The position numbers and the translations under genes were made by a program. The notes below the pieces were generated by a model that saw only the letters and a list, made by a program, of their open reading frames with translations, searched no databases and was not told where the DNA came from. From NCBI RefSeq assembly GCF_032583975.1, contig NZ_JAWHTF010000004.1: a stretch of DNA of 64,000 nt. One strand, given 5' to 3'. Position 1 is the stretch's first letter. Every line of letters starts with the position of its first letter. Positions 43,993-53,775 of this stretch are shown here, piece after piece. The DNA is from Gilvirhabdus luticola. GTDB taxonomy: Bacteria > Bacteroidota > Bacteroidia > Flavobacteriales > Flavobacteriaceae.

Positions 43993-44033
43993 AAACAAAA
44001 AAAGCTTCCCGATAAGAGAAGCTTATATTTTTG
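43993..44033. terminator. Bidirectional terminator between the peptidase genes and tRNA-His
   Basis: Stem AAGCTTC/GAAGCTT (44002-44008 and 44018-44024), loop of 9, A-run on the left and T-run on the right, so it serves both the plus-strand peptidase operon and the minus-strand tRNA. Confidence 0.75.
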
Positions 44034-44108
44034 GGTGGAAGATCGGTCTCGAACCGACGACCTCCTGAACCACAATCAGGCGCTCTAACCAACTGAGCTA
44101 CAACCACC
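44034..44108 (-). tRNA. tRNA-His (anticodon GTG)
   Basis: Cloverleaf on the minus strand: extra 5' G at position -1 opposite C73, both marks of tRNA-His; D-arm TAGCTCAGTTGGTTAGAGC; anticodon loop TTGTGGT in stem CCTGA/TCAGG; T-arm with GGTTCGAGACC. The acceptor pairs GTGGTTG with CTTCCAC and leaves two U-U mismatches at positions 5-68 and 6-67. CCA is not encoded. Confidence 0.93.
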
Positions 44109-44134
44109 ATTTTACACATTTTACAATGCGACTG

Positions 44135-44165
44135 CAAATGTAAATTATTTAGTATTTACAACAAA
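44135..44165 (-). promoter_or_regulatory. Promoter of tRNA-His
   Basis: TACATTTG at 44142-44135 fits the -7 box TAnnTTTG, and TTTGTTG at 44165-44159 gives a -33 TTG at the right distance. Expected start about 20 bp before the tRNA. Confidence 0.7.
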
Positions 44166-44179
44166 AACTTTTTTTGTTA

Positions 44180-44902
44180 TTATTTTAAATTAAAAAGGCT
44201 GTCAACTGCAATGTATCTTTCCGCAGTAAAACCTTCACCGTACTCCGAACCTATTAATCGTCCGAGATCTCTTGCTCTGTACGCAATACTTTCTTCAAAA
44301 TTTTTGCTTGATATTGGAGTTTCTGGTCCATTGCTGTCTGGATTATAAAATTGCGTTTTGTATGCCAGAACAGCTTGGATTTTTGATTGAATAAATTCGG
44401 AAATATCTACAACAACATCCGGTTCCAAATTTTTCCACTGAATGTAGTGATAAACATGTTTTGGTCTCCAAGGTTCCTGCCAACCGTCTTCATCTTCAGT
44501 TTTTGTGTCAATCTTCAATAAACCACTTAAAAAGCAGGCATCACTAACCAAAGAACTTCCCTTACCATGATCAATGTGTCTATCGGTTACAGCATTGCAC
44601 AACACAATTTCCGGTCGATACTTACGAATCATTTTGATAAGTTCAATTTGGTGATACTTATCATTTACAAAGAATCCATCGGCAAACTCCATATTTTGTC
44701 TTATTGCAACTCCCAATATTTTTGCAGCTTCTGTAGCTTCAGCATCTCTAGATTCAGGTGTGCCTCGAGTACCTAACTCACCCCGTGTTAAATCTATTAT
44801 ACCTACTATTTTTCCTTTGGAAATTTCTTTAGCTATGGTTCCGCCACAGCCCAACTCTACATCATCGGGATGAGCTCCAAATGCCAATATATCTAATTTC
44901 AT
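44180..44902 (-). CDS. bshB1: Bacillithiol biosynthesis deacetylase BshB1
   Basis: 240 aa, cytoplasmic. PIG-L/LmbE fold with zinc motif GAHPDDVELGCGGT at residues 9-22, RGELGTRGTPESRDAEA and TDRHIDHGKGSSLV. Deacetylates GlcNAc-malate to GlcN-malate, the second step of bacillithiol synthesis. The LTRGELGTRG signature separates BshB1 from generic PIG-L enzymes. Upstream of tRNA-His on the same strand. Confidence 0.95.
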   Translation of the reverse strand: MKLDILAFGAHPDDVELGCGGTIAKEISKGKIVGIIDLTRGELGTRGTPESRDAEATEAAKILGVAIRQNMEFADGFFVNDKYHQIELIKMIRKYRPEIVLCNAVTDRHIDHGKGSSLVSDACFLSGLLKIDTKTEDEDGWQEPWRPKHVYHYIQWKNLEPDVVVDISEFIQSKIQAVLAYKTQFYNPDSNGPETPISSKNFEESIAYRARDLGRLIGSEYGEGFTAERYIAVDSLFNLK

Positions 44903-45005
44903 AAATGTATATGTTCTTTTTTAAGTGCATTTTTAATTCTTTTGTCATCATAGAAAGGTAATTTGTTTATATAAAGTTATGAAAAAAGTAATTGAATGAA
45001 ACAAA

Positions 45006-46415
45006 TTACACTTGTATCAGTTTCCAGTGTCCTCGTTTAAACCAAATAATTGCAATAATAGCAATTAAAACTTCTGCCAATGTAATGGCCCAAAACACGC
45101 CTGATGGTCCAAAATCTAAAGTAATTGCCATGATGTATGCAAATGGAAGCTGCAATAACCAAAAGCAAACAAAATTAATATACGTTGGTGTTTTTGTATC
45201 TCCTGCTCCATTAAACGAATTAATAACTACCATACCATATCCATAAAAAATGTATCCTGCTGCAATAATACGTAAGCACAAGCTACCATATTTAACAACG
45301 TCTGGTGTGTCATTAAAAAGCACTATGATTTGAGGTGCAAAAACGAGATAAATTATGGATACAAATCCCATAAAAATAGCACTGTATTTTCCTGTTTTCC
45401 AAACCGACCGTTCTGCTCTATCTGGTTTTTGAGCTCCTAAATTCTGACCAACCAAGGTTGCTGCGGCATTACTCATACCCCAAGCTGGCATTATTGTAAA
45501 CATCATCACACGAATGGCAATGGTGTAACCTGCCAATACTTCACTACCAAATTCGCTCATGATTCTCATCAGGAAAACCCAACTTGAAGTTCCTATTAAA
45601 AACTGCCCTATACCTCCTAGAGATATTCTTATAAGGTTCAGCATAATACCAAATCGTAAGACCAAATCTTTAATTTTAATCTTTATTTTACCATAACCAT
45701 AAAACAGAATACCTAATTGGAACATAACGGCACTACCTCTTCCTATTGTTGTTGCAATTGCTGCTCCTTCAACTCCATATGCTGGCACTGGGCCAAAACC
45801 AAAAATGAAAATTGGATCTAAAATAATGTTTAACCCATTAGATAAGATAAGCGTCCACATGGCAATTGAAGCATTTCCAGCACCACGGAAAATCGCATTG
45901 ATTAAGAATAGCAACATTATAGTTACGTTACCACCCATAAGTACTTGAGTATAGCCATAACCTTCTTCAATGAGGTCGCTCTCTCCGCCCATAAGTTGTA
46001 GTATTTCTTTAGGATATATAATGCCAATAGCACTAACAACTGCAGCTGTTAAAATTCCTAAAAAAATGACTTGAACTGCTGCTTTTGAAGCTCCATCAAT
46101 ATCCTTTTCGCCAACACGTCTTGCAACGACTGCAGTTGCTGCCATACTTAATCCAATAGCCACAGCATAAACCAGAGTTATAACTGATTCTGTCAAGCCG
46201 ATTGTTGCTACGGCATTTACACTCACTTGGGATACATACATGATATCTACAATTGCAAAAATAGATTCCATAAGCATTTCCAATATCATTGGAACAGATA
46301 ACATAAAAACCGCTTTGCGAATACTACCTGACGTATATTCTTGATCTTTGCCAGAAACGGCAATTTTAAAATATTGAAATATTTGTTTTATTGAAATTGA
46401 TTGTTTTGAATGCAT
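45006..46415 (-). CDS. MATE family efflux transporter
   Basis: 469 aa from ATG 46415 (MHSKQSISIK); the longer frame adds an unlikely hydrophobic stretch. Twelve membrane helices, two MatE halves (IRKAVFMLSVPMILEMLMES at the start; AWGMSNAAATLVGQNLGA in the second half). Exports drugs or metabolites by Na+ or H+ exchange. Substrate cannot be told from sequence. Confidence 0.93.
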   Translation of the reverse strand: MHSKQSISIKQIFQYFKIAVSGKDQEYTSGSIRKAVFMLSVPMILEMLMESIFAIVDIMYVSQVSVNAVATIGLTESVITLVYAVAIGLSMAATAVVARRVGEKDIDGASKAAVQVIFLGILTAAVVSAIGIIYPKEILQLMGGESDLIEEGYGYTQVLMGGNVTIMLLFLINAIFRGAGNASIAMWTLILSNGLNIILDPIFIFGFGPVPAYGVEGAAIATTIGRGSAVMFQLGILFYGYGKIKIKIKDLVLRFGIMLNLIRISLGGIGQFLIGTSSWVFLMRIMSEFGSEVLAGYTIAIRVMMFTIMPAWGMSNAAATLVGQNLGAQKPDRAERSVWKTGKYSAIFMGFVSIIYLVFAPQIIVLFNDTPDVVKYGSLCLRIIAAGYIFYGYGMVVINSFNGAGDTKTPTYINFVCFWLLQLPFAYIMAITLDFGPSGVFWAITLAEVLIAIIAIIWFKRGHWKLIQV

Positions 46416-46572
46416 TATTTTTTTAAGTAAGAAAAGAAACATAACCAAAAGACGATAAGTCTTTAGCAATTTTTTATTCGGAAGAAACCCGATATAACCG
46501 AAAGTGGACCTTAAACAATCATAAACTACAAAGATGTAGAAAATAATTGATTATCACAAAAACTGGTCATAT

Positions 46573-47190
46573 TTATGACTTAATCCAATCGATAATAGAC
46601 TCATCTATTGGAAGGGTTTTTGGTGAAACTACACGAACGACTTCTCCATTTTCATTGATGAGATATTTTTGAAAATTCCAATCTACTTCAGAGTCTTGAA
46701 ATCCATTCCTGTCTTTTTTAGTTAAAAAATGATACACATCATGCATATCGTCTCCCTTAACCGAAATCTTGCTCATCATAGGAAAAGTAACACCATAATT
46801 TTGTTTACAAAAAGTAGCAATCTGCTCATTAGAGCCAGGTTCTTGGCTACCAAAATTATTGGCAGGAAAACCAACTATAGTGAAATTTTGGTCACCAAAT
46901 ACCTCGTAAAGTTCCTGCAGATTTTCATATTGAGGTGTTAAACCACATTCGCTTGCTGTATTAACCACCATGATTTTTTTTCCTTTTAAAGATGCAAAAT
47001 CAAAATCATTGCCAGACAAATCCTTTACTGTAAACTGATAAATGTTTTCTTTTTTCATTTGATCTTCAATTGAATTTATTATCTCATCTTTAGTAATAGA
47101 CTCTACAACATCTTCTGAGATTTGACTCTCAAGTTTATGTTTGCAACTAAAACTAGTAACTAATAGAAGAATTGCAATTATTCGTTTCAT
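46573..47190 (-). CDS. Glutathione peroxidase-like lipoprotein
   Basis: 205 aa. Lipoprotein signal IIAILLLVTSFSC (Cys 16). GPx fold with peroxidatic Cys82 in VNTASECGLTPQYENLQ, FCKQNYGVTFP and WNFQKYL (Trp and Asn of the tetrad). In the GxPxNxFGxQEPG box it reads FPANNFGSQEPG, so the usual Gln of the tetrad is Asn112 and the usual Cys is Ala. Probably a thioredoxin-dependent peroxidase of the periplasm. Confidence 0.9.
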   Translation of the reverse strand: MKRIIAILLLVTSFSCKHKLESQISEDVVESITKDEIINSIEDQMKKENIYQFTVKDLSGNDFDFASLKGKKIMVVNTASECGLTPQYENLQELYEVFGDQNFTIVGFPANNFGSQEPGSNEQIATFCKQNYGVTFPMMSKISVKGDDMHDVYHFLTKKDRNGFQDSEVDWNFQKYLINENGEVVRVVSPKTLPIDESIIDWIKS

Positions 47191-47220
47191 AGATTAAAGA
47201 TAGGATAAAAGTCAAAACAT

Positions 47221-49149
47221 CTACCAATTTGTTTGTTTGTCATTATAAGCATCATCAATAATACTTTGCACAACTTCAGGGTTTAATAATGTACTTGTAT
47301 CACCTAAATTGCTCGTATCTTTATGTGCTATTTTACGCAAAATTCGTCTCATGATTTTACCTGAACGAGTCTTCGGCAAGCCTTCTGTAAACTGAATTTT
47401 GTCCAGTTTGGCAATTGGGCCAATATGTTCGGTGATGATTTGATTTATTTCTTTACGCACATTATCTTGATTTCTAGATTCTCCTGTGTCTTTTAAAGTG
47501 ATATAACCATAAAGAGCATTTCCCTTAACATCATGCGGATAACCTACAATAGCAGACTCCGCAACTGCTGGATGCTCGTTAATAGCATCTTCTATTGGAG
47601 CTGTACCTAGATTATGGCCTGAGACAATAATGACATCGTCTACTCTGCCAGTTATACGATAATACCCAACTTCATCTCTCAAAGCACCATCACCAGTAAA
47701 GTACATGTCTTTATAAGCCGAAAAATAAGTGTCTTTATAGCGTTGGTGGTTTCCCCAAATGGTTCTTGCCATAGAAGGCCATGGAAACTTGATACACAAA
47801 CGCCCATCAACTTGATTGCCTTTAATTTCCTCTCCATTTTCATCCATCAAGGCAGGTTGTATTCCTGGGAATGGCAAAGTTGCATAGGTTGGCTTCGTTG
47901 GTGTCACATAAGGTATTGGGCATATCATAATACCTCCAGTTTCGGTTTGCCACCAAGAATCTATTATAGGGCTTTTACGTTTACCAATATTATCGTTATA
48001 CCAATGCCAGGCTTCTTCATTAATTGGTTCTCCTACAGAACCCAAAACTGTTAACGAAGACAAATCTATATTATCAATAAAATCAAGACTTTGCTTTGCT
48101 AAAGCTCGTATAGCTGTTGGAGCAGTATAAAACTGATTTACTTTATGTTTTTCTACAATTTGCCAAAAACGACTAAAGTCTGGATAACTAGGGACGCCTT
48201 CAAACATTACCGTAGTTGCACCATTGGCTAATGGGCCATAAACAATGTAACTATGTCCAGTAATCCAACCTATATCTGCGGTACACCAATACACATCATT
48301 TTCTCTATATTGAAACGCATTTTTAAAACTATATGCTGTGTAAACCATATATCCTGCTGTGGTATGTACCATGCCTTTAGGTTTACCTGTAGAACCTGAT
48401 GTATACAAGATAAATAGAGGATCTTCTGAATCCATAGTTTCTGCTTCACAGCATGTAGAAGCCTCATCCAAAAGAGGTTGTAACCATTTGTCTCTACCTT
48501 CTTTCATTTGAATATCTGAATGAATTCGTTTGGCGACTAGAACCGTTTCAACGCCAGAACAATCTTCTAATGCATTATCAACAATACCTTTTAAATCGAT
48601 AGTTTTATTACCTCTGTAAGATCCATCACATGTAATGACCATTTTACAATCACTATCATTAATTCTAGTTGCAAGAGCTGTTGATGAAAAACCAGCAAAA
48701 ACAACAGAATGGATAGCACCAATTCTTGCACATGCCAAAAGAGAAATTGCTAATTCTGGAATCATGGGTACATAAATGCATACGCGATCACCTTTTTTTA
48801 TGCCTTGCTCTTTTAGAACGTTGGCAAACTTATTAACACGTTCGTGTAACTGCTTGTAAGTAATATGTTCTGTAGGTTCATTCGGATCATTAGGTTCAAA
48901 TAGAATGGCTGTCTTATCTCCTCTTGTTGGTAAATGCCTATCTATGCAATTATCTGTGATATTAAGCTTTGCTCCTTCAAACCATTTAATTTCAGGTTTT
49001 GAAAAATTCCAGCTTAAAACCTTATCCCATTTTTTTCGCCACATAAAATGCTCGATGGCAATTTCCTCCCAAAAGGTTTCTGGTTCTCTTACAGATTTAC
49101 GATAAACTTGATAATATTCTTCAAGATGTTTGATATGATAGTTACTCAT
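47221..49149 (-). CDS. acs: Acetate-CoA ligase
   Basis: 642 aa, full length. AMP-forming synthetase: SVVFAGFSS, LFILYTSGSTGKPKGMVHT, the WWQTETGG substrate region, ITGRVDDVIIVSGHN hinge and the conserved PKTRSGKIMRRILRKI lysine (acetylation site). Makes acetyl-CoA from acetate, CoA and ATP. Next to a cation/solute symporter, forming an acetate uptake and activation block. Confidence 0.97.
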   Translation of the reverse strand: MSNYHIKHLEEYYQVYRKSVREPETFWEEIAIEHFMWRKKWDKVLSWNFSKPEIKWFEGAKLNITDNCIDRHLPTRGDKTAILFEPNDPNEPTEHITYKQLHERVNKFANVLKEQGIKKGDRVCIYVPMIPELAISLLACARIGAIHSVVFAGFSSTALATRINDSDCKMVITCDGSYRGNKTIDLKGIVDNALEDCSGVETVLVAKRIHSDIQMKEGRDKWLQPLLDEASTCCEAETMDSEDPLFILYTSGSTGKPKGMVHTTAGYMVYTAYSFKNAFQYRENDVYWCTADIGWITGHSYIVYGPLANGATTVMFEGVPSYPDFSRFWQIVEKHKVNQFYTAPTAIRALAKQSLDFIDNIDLSSLTVLGSVGEPINEEAWHWYNDNIGKRKSPIIDSWWQTETGGIMICPIPYVTPTKPTYATLPFPGIQPALMDENGEEIKGNQVDGRLCIKFPWPSMARTIWGNHQRYKDTYFSAYKDMYFTGDGALRDEVGYYRITGRVDDVIIVSGHNLGTAPIEDAINEHPAVAESAIVGYPHDVKGNALYGYITLKDTGESRNQDNVRKEINQIITEHIGPIAKLDKIQFTEGLPKTRSGKIMRRILRKIAHKDTSNLGDTSTLLNPEVVQSIIDDAYNDKQTNW

Positions 49150-49262
49150 TGAATAATAGAATTAACAAATAAATTAATGGTCACCTAAATTAATAAAATA
49201 ATGCCAAAAGCATGCATTTTTTTCTACCGATGACTTCAAATTGTCGACCGAAAAAAGTTTAA

Positions 49263-51005
49263 TCAATATTTGTGTATTATTGCATCTTCTGCTCCACTTG
49301 GTATCCTAATGTTTTCAACGATTTCTTGAACCTCTTCTGGTGGTGGTGGTGTAAATTTCATGATAGTAATAGAAACTGCGAAGTTTAAGACCATAGCCAC
49401 AGTTCCAAACCCTTCTGGTGATATACCAAACCACCATTCACTTTTATCCGGAAGGACATCATCAAACCATCCTAATTTATATTTAATCATGTACAACAGC
49501 ATTGAAGATATACCAACGATCATTCCTGCGATTGCTCCTTCTTTGTTCATGCGTTTATAGAAGATTCCTAGTATTATAGCCGGGAAAAAAGAAGCTGCTG
49601 CTAAACCAAATGCCAATGCTACAACTGCTGCAACAAAACCAGGTGGATTGATGCCAAAATAACCTGCAACACAGACAGCACCTACAGCCGAAAGTCTTGC
49701 AGCGATCAATTCTCCCTTTTCAGAAATCATTGGATTGAAGACTTTCTTTATTAAATCATGAGAAACAGATGAAGATATTACGAGTAATAAACCTGCTGCA
49801 GTAGATAATGCGGCTGCCAATCCTCCGGCAGCCACTAATGCAATCACCCAATTCGGTAAATTAGCAATTTCTGGGTTGGCCAAAACCATTATATCTCTGT
49901 CAACAATCAATTCATTCTTTTTATGGTCAGCAACATATTGAATATTTCCATCATTATTTTTATCAGTAAATGAAATTAAGCCTGTGGTTTCCCATTTTGT
50001 AAACCATTCTGGAACTTCAGCGTACGGTTTATTAGACACCGTTTCTATCATGTTAGTCCTCGCAAAAACTGCTACTGCAGGGGCTGTAGTATATAATACT
50101 ACTATGAGCAACAACGCGATACCCGCAGATTTACGAGCATCCCGAACACGCTTTACAGTAAAAAATCGAACTATCACATGAGGTAAACCAGCAGTTCCAA
50201 CCATTAATGCCAACGTAATAGAAAACACATCAATCATAGATTTAGAACCACTTGTATATTCAGCAAATCCTAATTCTGTACTTAAACCATCGAGTTTATC
50301 TAGAAGATATGTTCCAGATCCATCTGCTAATTGGTCTCCAAATCCTAATTGAGGGATTGGGTTTCCAGTCATTTGAATTGAAATAAAAATGGCAGGTACC
50401 ATAAACGCGAAAATTAACACACAATATTGAGCCACTTGCGTATATGTTATTCCTTTCATGCCTCCTAAAACAGCATAAAATAAAACAATGAGCATTCCTA
50501 TAATGACTCCAGTATTAATATTGACTTCAAGAAATCGAGAGAAAACAATTCCAACACCTCGCATTTGTCCAGCAACGTAGGTAAACGATACTAGTAAAGC
50601 ACAAAATACAGCGACAATTCTTGCAGCATTAGAATAGTAACGATCGCCTATGAAATCTGGCACTGTAAATTTGCCAAACTTACGCAAGTATGGTGCCAAC
50701 AATAATGCCAGTAACACATAACCTCCTGTCCATCCCATTAAATAAACAGCTCCGTCATAACCAGCAAAAGAAATAATACCAGCCATCGAAATAAATGATG
50801 CTGCACTCATCCAATCTGCTGCAGTTGCCATTCCGTTAGCCCAAGGCGAAACGCCTCCACCAGCAACATAGAATTCTTTTGTTGAGCTCGCTCTAGACCA
50901 AATAGCTATTCCTATGTACAACGAAAATGTTAAACCAACTAGAATATAAGTCCAATTTTGAACACCAATACCATCTAGCACTAATAAATTAGTTATCATA
51001 GCCAT
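49263..51005 (-). CDS. Sodium:solute symporter (acetate permease-like, works with DUF4212 subunit)
   Basis: 580 aa, about 13 membrane helices. SSS family features: KEFYVAGGGVSPWANGMATA, DWMSAASFISMAG and GLAAALSTAAGLLLVISSSVSHD. ActP-like carriers take up acetate and other short acids with Na+. The 85-aa DUF4212 gene just upstream overlaps by 17 bp, as in the VC2705-type symporters. Adjacent acs supports acetate as substrate. Confidence 0.93.
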   Translation of the reverse strand: MAMITNLLVLDGIGVQNWTYILVGLTFSLYIGIAIWSRASSTKEFYVAGGGVSPWANGMATAADWMSAASFISMAGIISFAGYDGAVYLMGWTGGYVLLALLLAPYLRKFGKFTVPDFIGDRYYSNAARIVAVFCALLVSFTYVAGQMRGVGIVFSRFLEVNINTGVIIGMLIVLFYAVLGGMKGITYTQVAQYCVLIFAFMVPAIFISIQMTGNPIPQLGFGDQLADGSGTYLLDKLDGLSTELGFAEYTSGSKSMIDVFSITLALMVGTAGLPHVIVRFFTVKRVRDARKSAGIALLLIVVLYTTAPAVAVFARTNMIETVSNKPYAEVPEWFTKWETTGLISFTDKNNDGNIQYVADHKKNELIVDRDIMVLANPEIANLPNWVIALVAAGGLAAALSTAAGLLLVISSSVSHDLIKKVFNPMISEKGELIAARLSAVGAVCVAGYFGINPPGFVAAVVALAFGLAAASFFPAIILGIFYKRMNKEGAIAGMIVGISSMLLYMIKYKLGWFDDVLPDKSEWWFGISPEGFGTVAMVLNFAVSITIMKFTPPPPEEVQEIVENIRIPSGAEDAIIHKY

Positions 51006-51246
51006 ACTTTTTATCGAGCTTGTTCATCAGTCGAACATATACAAAAATGAGAATCACAAATACATACATGGAACCTTGTTGTGCAAACCAAAAACCAAGT
51101 TTAAAACCGCCCATTTTTATATTATTTAAAGCATCCTTAAAAAGAATACCAGCTCCATAAGAAACCAAAAACCAAATGGCTAATAAAATTAAAACGTACC
51201 TGATATTTTCTTTCCAATATGCAGTCGCTTTTTGTTGATTATTCAT
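50989..51246 (-). CDS. DUF4212 small membrane subunit of the symporter
   Basis: 85 aa with two helices (VLILLAIWFLVSYGAGILF and FWFAQQGSMYVFVILIFVYV). The family is always found just before an SSS symporter gene and is thought to be its small subunit. Overlaps both neighbours. Confidence 0.92.
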   Translation of the reverse strand: MNNQQKATAYWKENIRYVLILLAIWFLVSYGAGILFKDALNNIKMGGFKLGFWFAQQGSMYVFVILIFVYVRLMNKLDKKYGYDN

Positions 51247-52616
51247 AATTGTTTATGCTTATTAAAATATATCTTAATTTCTTTTACGACTCTAGGCGCT
51301 AACAAAATGGTCGCAATCATAGTTGGAAAAGCCATCAAAGCAAAAACCCCATCAATAAAATTAATCATCATTTCGAAAGAAGTAGTTGCAGCCAAAATAA
51401 TACTCAAGATATAAAAATAGTTATAGTAATGTTTATTATGAGCCCCAAAAACAAAGGACATACACTTTGTACCATAATAAGAATATGAGAATAGTGAAGA
51501 AATACTGAATACACATACACAAATCATCAGAAGGTATGATCCAATTTCTGGAAATGCATTATTAAAAGCAGAAGCCGTTAATGTAACACCATTATTTGAA
51601 GTGGTTTCCCAAACACCAGTCACTAATATTGCCAAAGCCGTAAGTGTGCAAACTATTAAAGTATCTATTGCTGGACCTAACATAGCAACCAAGCCTTCTC
51701 TTATGGGTTCATCGGTTTTTGCAGCACCATGTGCCATTGGTGCAGTACCAATTCCTGCTTCGTTTGAAAAAGCTCCACGACGAACACCTAATAATACCAA
51801 AGCTCCTAACACACCTCCTAAAAAAGGCTCTCCAGAAAAGTTTTCAGCGGCAAAGGCATCTGTAAAAATTAAAACAAAATACTTTGGAACAACTTCATAG
51901 TTAATTCCCAAAATAATGAGGACTAAACCAAAATATAAAAGTACCATTGAAGGCACTAATTTGGAAGCTATATTACTAATTCGTTGTAGACCTCCTAAAA
52001 TAACTATTGATGTAACTAACACTAAAATTATTGCAATAGTAAGATTTGATGAAAAACTAACTTCCATACCATTCGGAATCAAAATGATATCATTAATTGC
52101 TTGTTTTAATTGATTCACGTTTACAACTGGCAAAGCTCCCAACATTCCAAAGAGACTAAACATTACAGCCAAAGGTTTCCAGTTCTTGCCCAATCCTTCT
52201 ACAATAAAGTACATGGGTCCGCCTTGTAATTGTCCATCACTATCTTTACCTCTAAACAAAACTGCCAAAGTGCAAGTAAAGAACTTTGTAGACATACCAA
52301 CAATAGCACTTATCCACATCCAGAAAATAGCACCAGGTCCTCCAACTGCAATAGCAAGAGCAACACCTGCTATATTTCCCATTCCAATTGTAGAAGATAA
52401 AGCTGTGGTTAACGCTTTAAAATGACTAATTTCTCCAGGATCATTAGGGTCATCATATTTTCCTCTTAAAACCTGAATCGCATGAGTAAAATATCTAAAT
52501 GGTAAAAATCTTGATAGAACAAGTAAATATAAACCTCCACCAATCAATAGTATCAATAACGGTAAGCCCCAAGCAAAAGATGCAAAGTTTTCAATAAGTT
52601 GGTTTAGTTGCTCCAT
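51243..52616 (-). CDS. Alanine/glycine:cation symporter (AGCS family)
   Basis: 457 aa from ATG 52616 (MEQLNQLIENF); the ORF extends to 52658 but that part lacks sense as a signal. About 11 membrane helices, family motifs ALSSTIGMGNIAGVALAI, GGPGAIFWMW and RRGAFSNEAGIGTAPMAHGA. Takes up alanine or glycine with Na+. Shares the operon with DUF4212 and the SSS symporter (overlap 4 bp). Confidence 0.95.
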   Translation of the reverse strand: MEQLNQLIENFASFAWGLPLLILLIGGGLYLLVLSRFLPFRYFTHAIQVLRGKYDDPNDPGEISHFKALTTALSSTIGMGNIAGVALAIAVGGPGAIFWMWISAIVGMSTKFFTCTLAVLFRGKDSDGQLQGGPMYFIVEGLGKNWKPLAVMFSLFGMLGALPVVNVNQLKQAINDIILIPNGMEVSFSSNLTIAIILVLVTSIVILGGLQRISNIASKLVPSMVLLYFGLVLIILGINYEVVPKYFVLIFTDAFAAENFSGEPFLGGVLGALVLLGVRRGAFSNEAGIGTAPMAHGAAKTDEPIREGLVAMLGPAIDTLIVCTLTALAILVTGVWETTSNNGVTLTASAFNNAFPEIGSYLLMICVCVFSISSLFSYSYYGTKCMSFVFGAHNKHYYNYFYILSIILAATTSFEMMINFIDGVFALMAFPTMIATILLAPRVVKEIKIYFNKHKQL

Positions 52617-52714
52617 TTTAATTCTCAATAAATGTATGTAAAGTAATAGAACTGACAAAAATCATAGTATACTTAAATTTCGTAAGCTATTTTTAATGAA
52701 TTAAACATATTGTC

Positions 52715-52894
52715 ATGGGAAATTTAAAAAGAGATAAAAGTACTTGGGCTATTGGTGGTGGTACAATGCTAGGTGTTGGTATTGGATTAATTTTTTTGCA
52801 AACTTCAGCTCTTTGGTTTATTGGTTCTATAATTGCTGGTATAGGTTTGGGTTTAGTGATAACCTCAATACTTTCAAAGAAACAAATAGATTGA
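52715..52894 (+). CDS. 59-aa glycine-rich two-helix membrane protein
   Basis: Begins MGNLKRDKSTWAIGGGTMLG and has two hydrophobic, Gly-rich helices (residues 12-30 and 33-54) ending LSKKQID. Codon use and composition fit a real gene. No family named; small proteins of this kind are frequent in Flavobacteriia. Between two divergent groups. Confidence 0.6.
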   Translation: MGNLKRDKSTWAIGGGTMLGVGIGLIFLQTSALWFIGSIIAGIGLGLVITSILSKKQID

Positions 52895-52995
52895 TCATCA
52901 TTATGTGATTATTATGTCTTTAGAATAATTGAAATCTAAATCAAATATTAAAAGGAACTGTACGACATATTTTTTGACATAAAATTTTGAGTTTT

Positions 52996-53709
52996 ATGAT
53001 TCAATTCTTCAAAACCATTCGAAAACAATTGATTTCCAAACATAAAATACATAAGTATTTACTTTATGCTATTGGTGAAATTATTCTTGTTGTAATCGGA
53101 ATTTTAATAGCTTTAAAAATTAACAATTGGAATAATTTAAAATTAAAAAAACAAGACGAAATAGAAATCTATAAAAATATTAAAGTCCAAATCACTCAAA
53201 ATCTTAAAGAAATTAAACAAACTAAAGAAATTAATAACTTCTATTTCAATAAATATCAATATGGCAATAAACTTATTGCTTATCAAGACTTGAGCAAAAT
53301 GGATACGCTCGCTCTAATTACTATGAATCTTTCTCAATATTCTGATTTTCATGGCAATGGTAATGTTTATGAAACACTTGTAAATAGTGGAGATATTAAG
53401 TTATTAAAGAATCCAATAATTCTATCAAAACTGCAAAATCTTGAAGCCACTTATAGTTATGTTAATAAGCTTGAAGACATACATTGGGAAATAATCATAC
53501 AAGAATTATCCCCTGAATTAAGAGGTGTTATCAACTATTCAACTATGCAGGTTGTAAAACCAGATAAATTATTTTCAATTGAATTACAAAATATATTCAT
53601 TGAAAGCATTTTCTTGACAAAGGGTAAAGATTCAATTTATAATCGAACAATCAATGAGATAAATCTTATTAATAATTTGATTGAAGACGAACTCAAAAAG
53701 TTGAACTAA
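52996..53709 (+). CDS. DUF6090 family membrane-anchored protein
   Basis: 237 aa from ATG 52996; a TTG at 52987 is less likely. Conserved opening MIQFFKTIRKQLISKHKIHK, a membrane helix YAIGEIILVVIGILIALKIN followed by NNW, then a mostly helical extracytoplasmic region. This is the DUF6090 signature. Function unknown; such genes occur in many copies in Flavobacteriaceae. Confidence 0.85.
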   Translation: MIQFFKTIRKQLISKHKIHKYLLYAIGEIILVVIGILIALKINNWNNLKLKKQDEIEIYKNIKVQITQNLKEIKQTKEINNFYFNKYQYGNKLIAYQDLSKMDTLALITMNLSQYSDFHGNGNVYETLVNSGDIKLLKNPIILSKLQNLEATYSYVNKLEDIHWEIIIQELSPELRGVINYSTMQVVKPDKLFSIELQNIFIESIFLTKGKDSIYNRTINEINLINNLIEDELKKLN

Positions 53710-53715
53710 AAATAT

Positions 53716-53760
53716 TGTATAACTTTTTTTACAATAAGTTGGACATTTTTAGTATTTTTG
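53716..53760 (+). promoter_or_regulatory. Operator and promoter of the light/stress cluster, copy 1
   Basis: Inverted repeat TGTATAACT (53716-53724), 12 bases, AGTTGGACA (53737-53745), then after 7 bases the -7 box TATTTTTG (53753-53760). No TTG at the normal -33 distance. The same layout is found at 55246-55288, so both probably answer one regulator. Confidence 0.65.
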
Positions 53761-53775
53761 TTTTAAATCATATAA

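Noticed and set aside
44950..45005. Possible gene between bshB1 and the MATE gene
   Set aside because: Short, AT-rich, no start with open frame worth calling.
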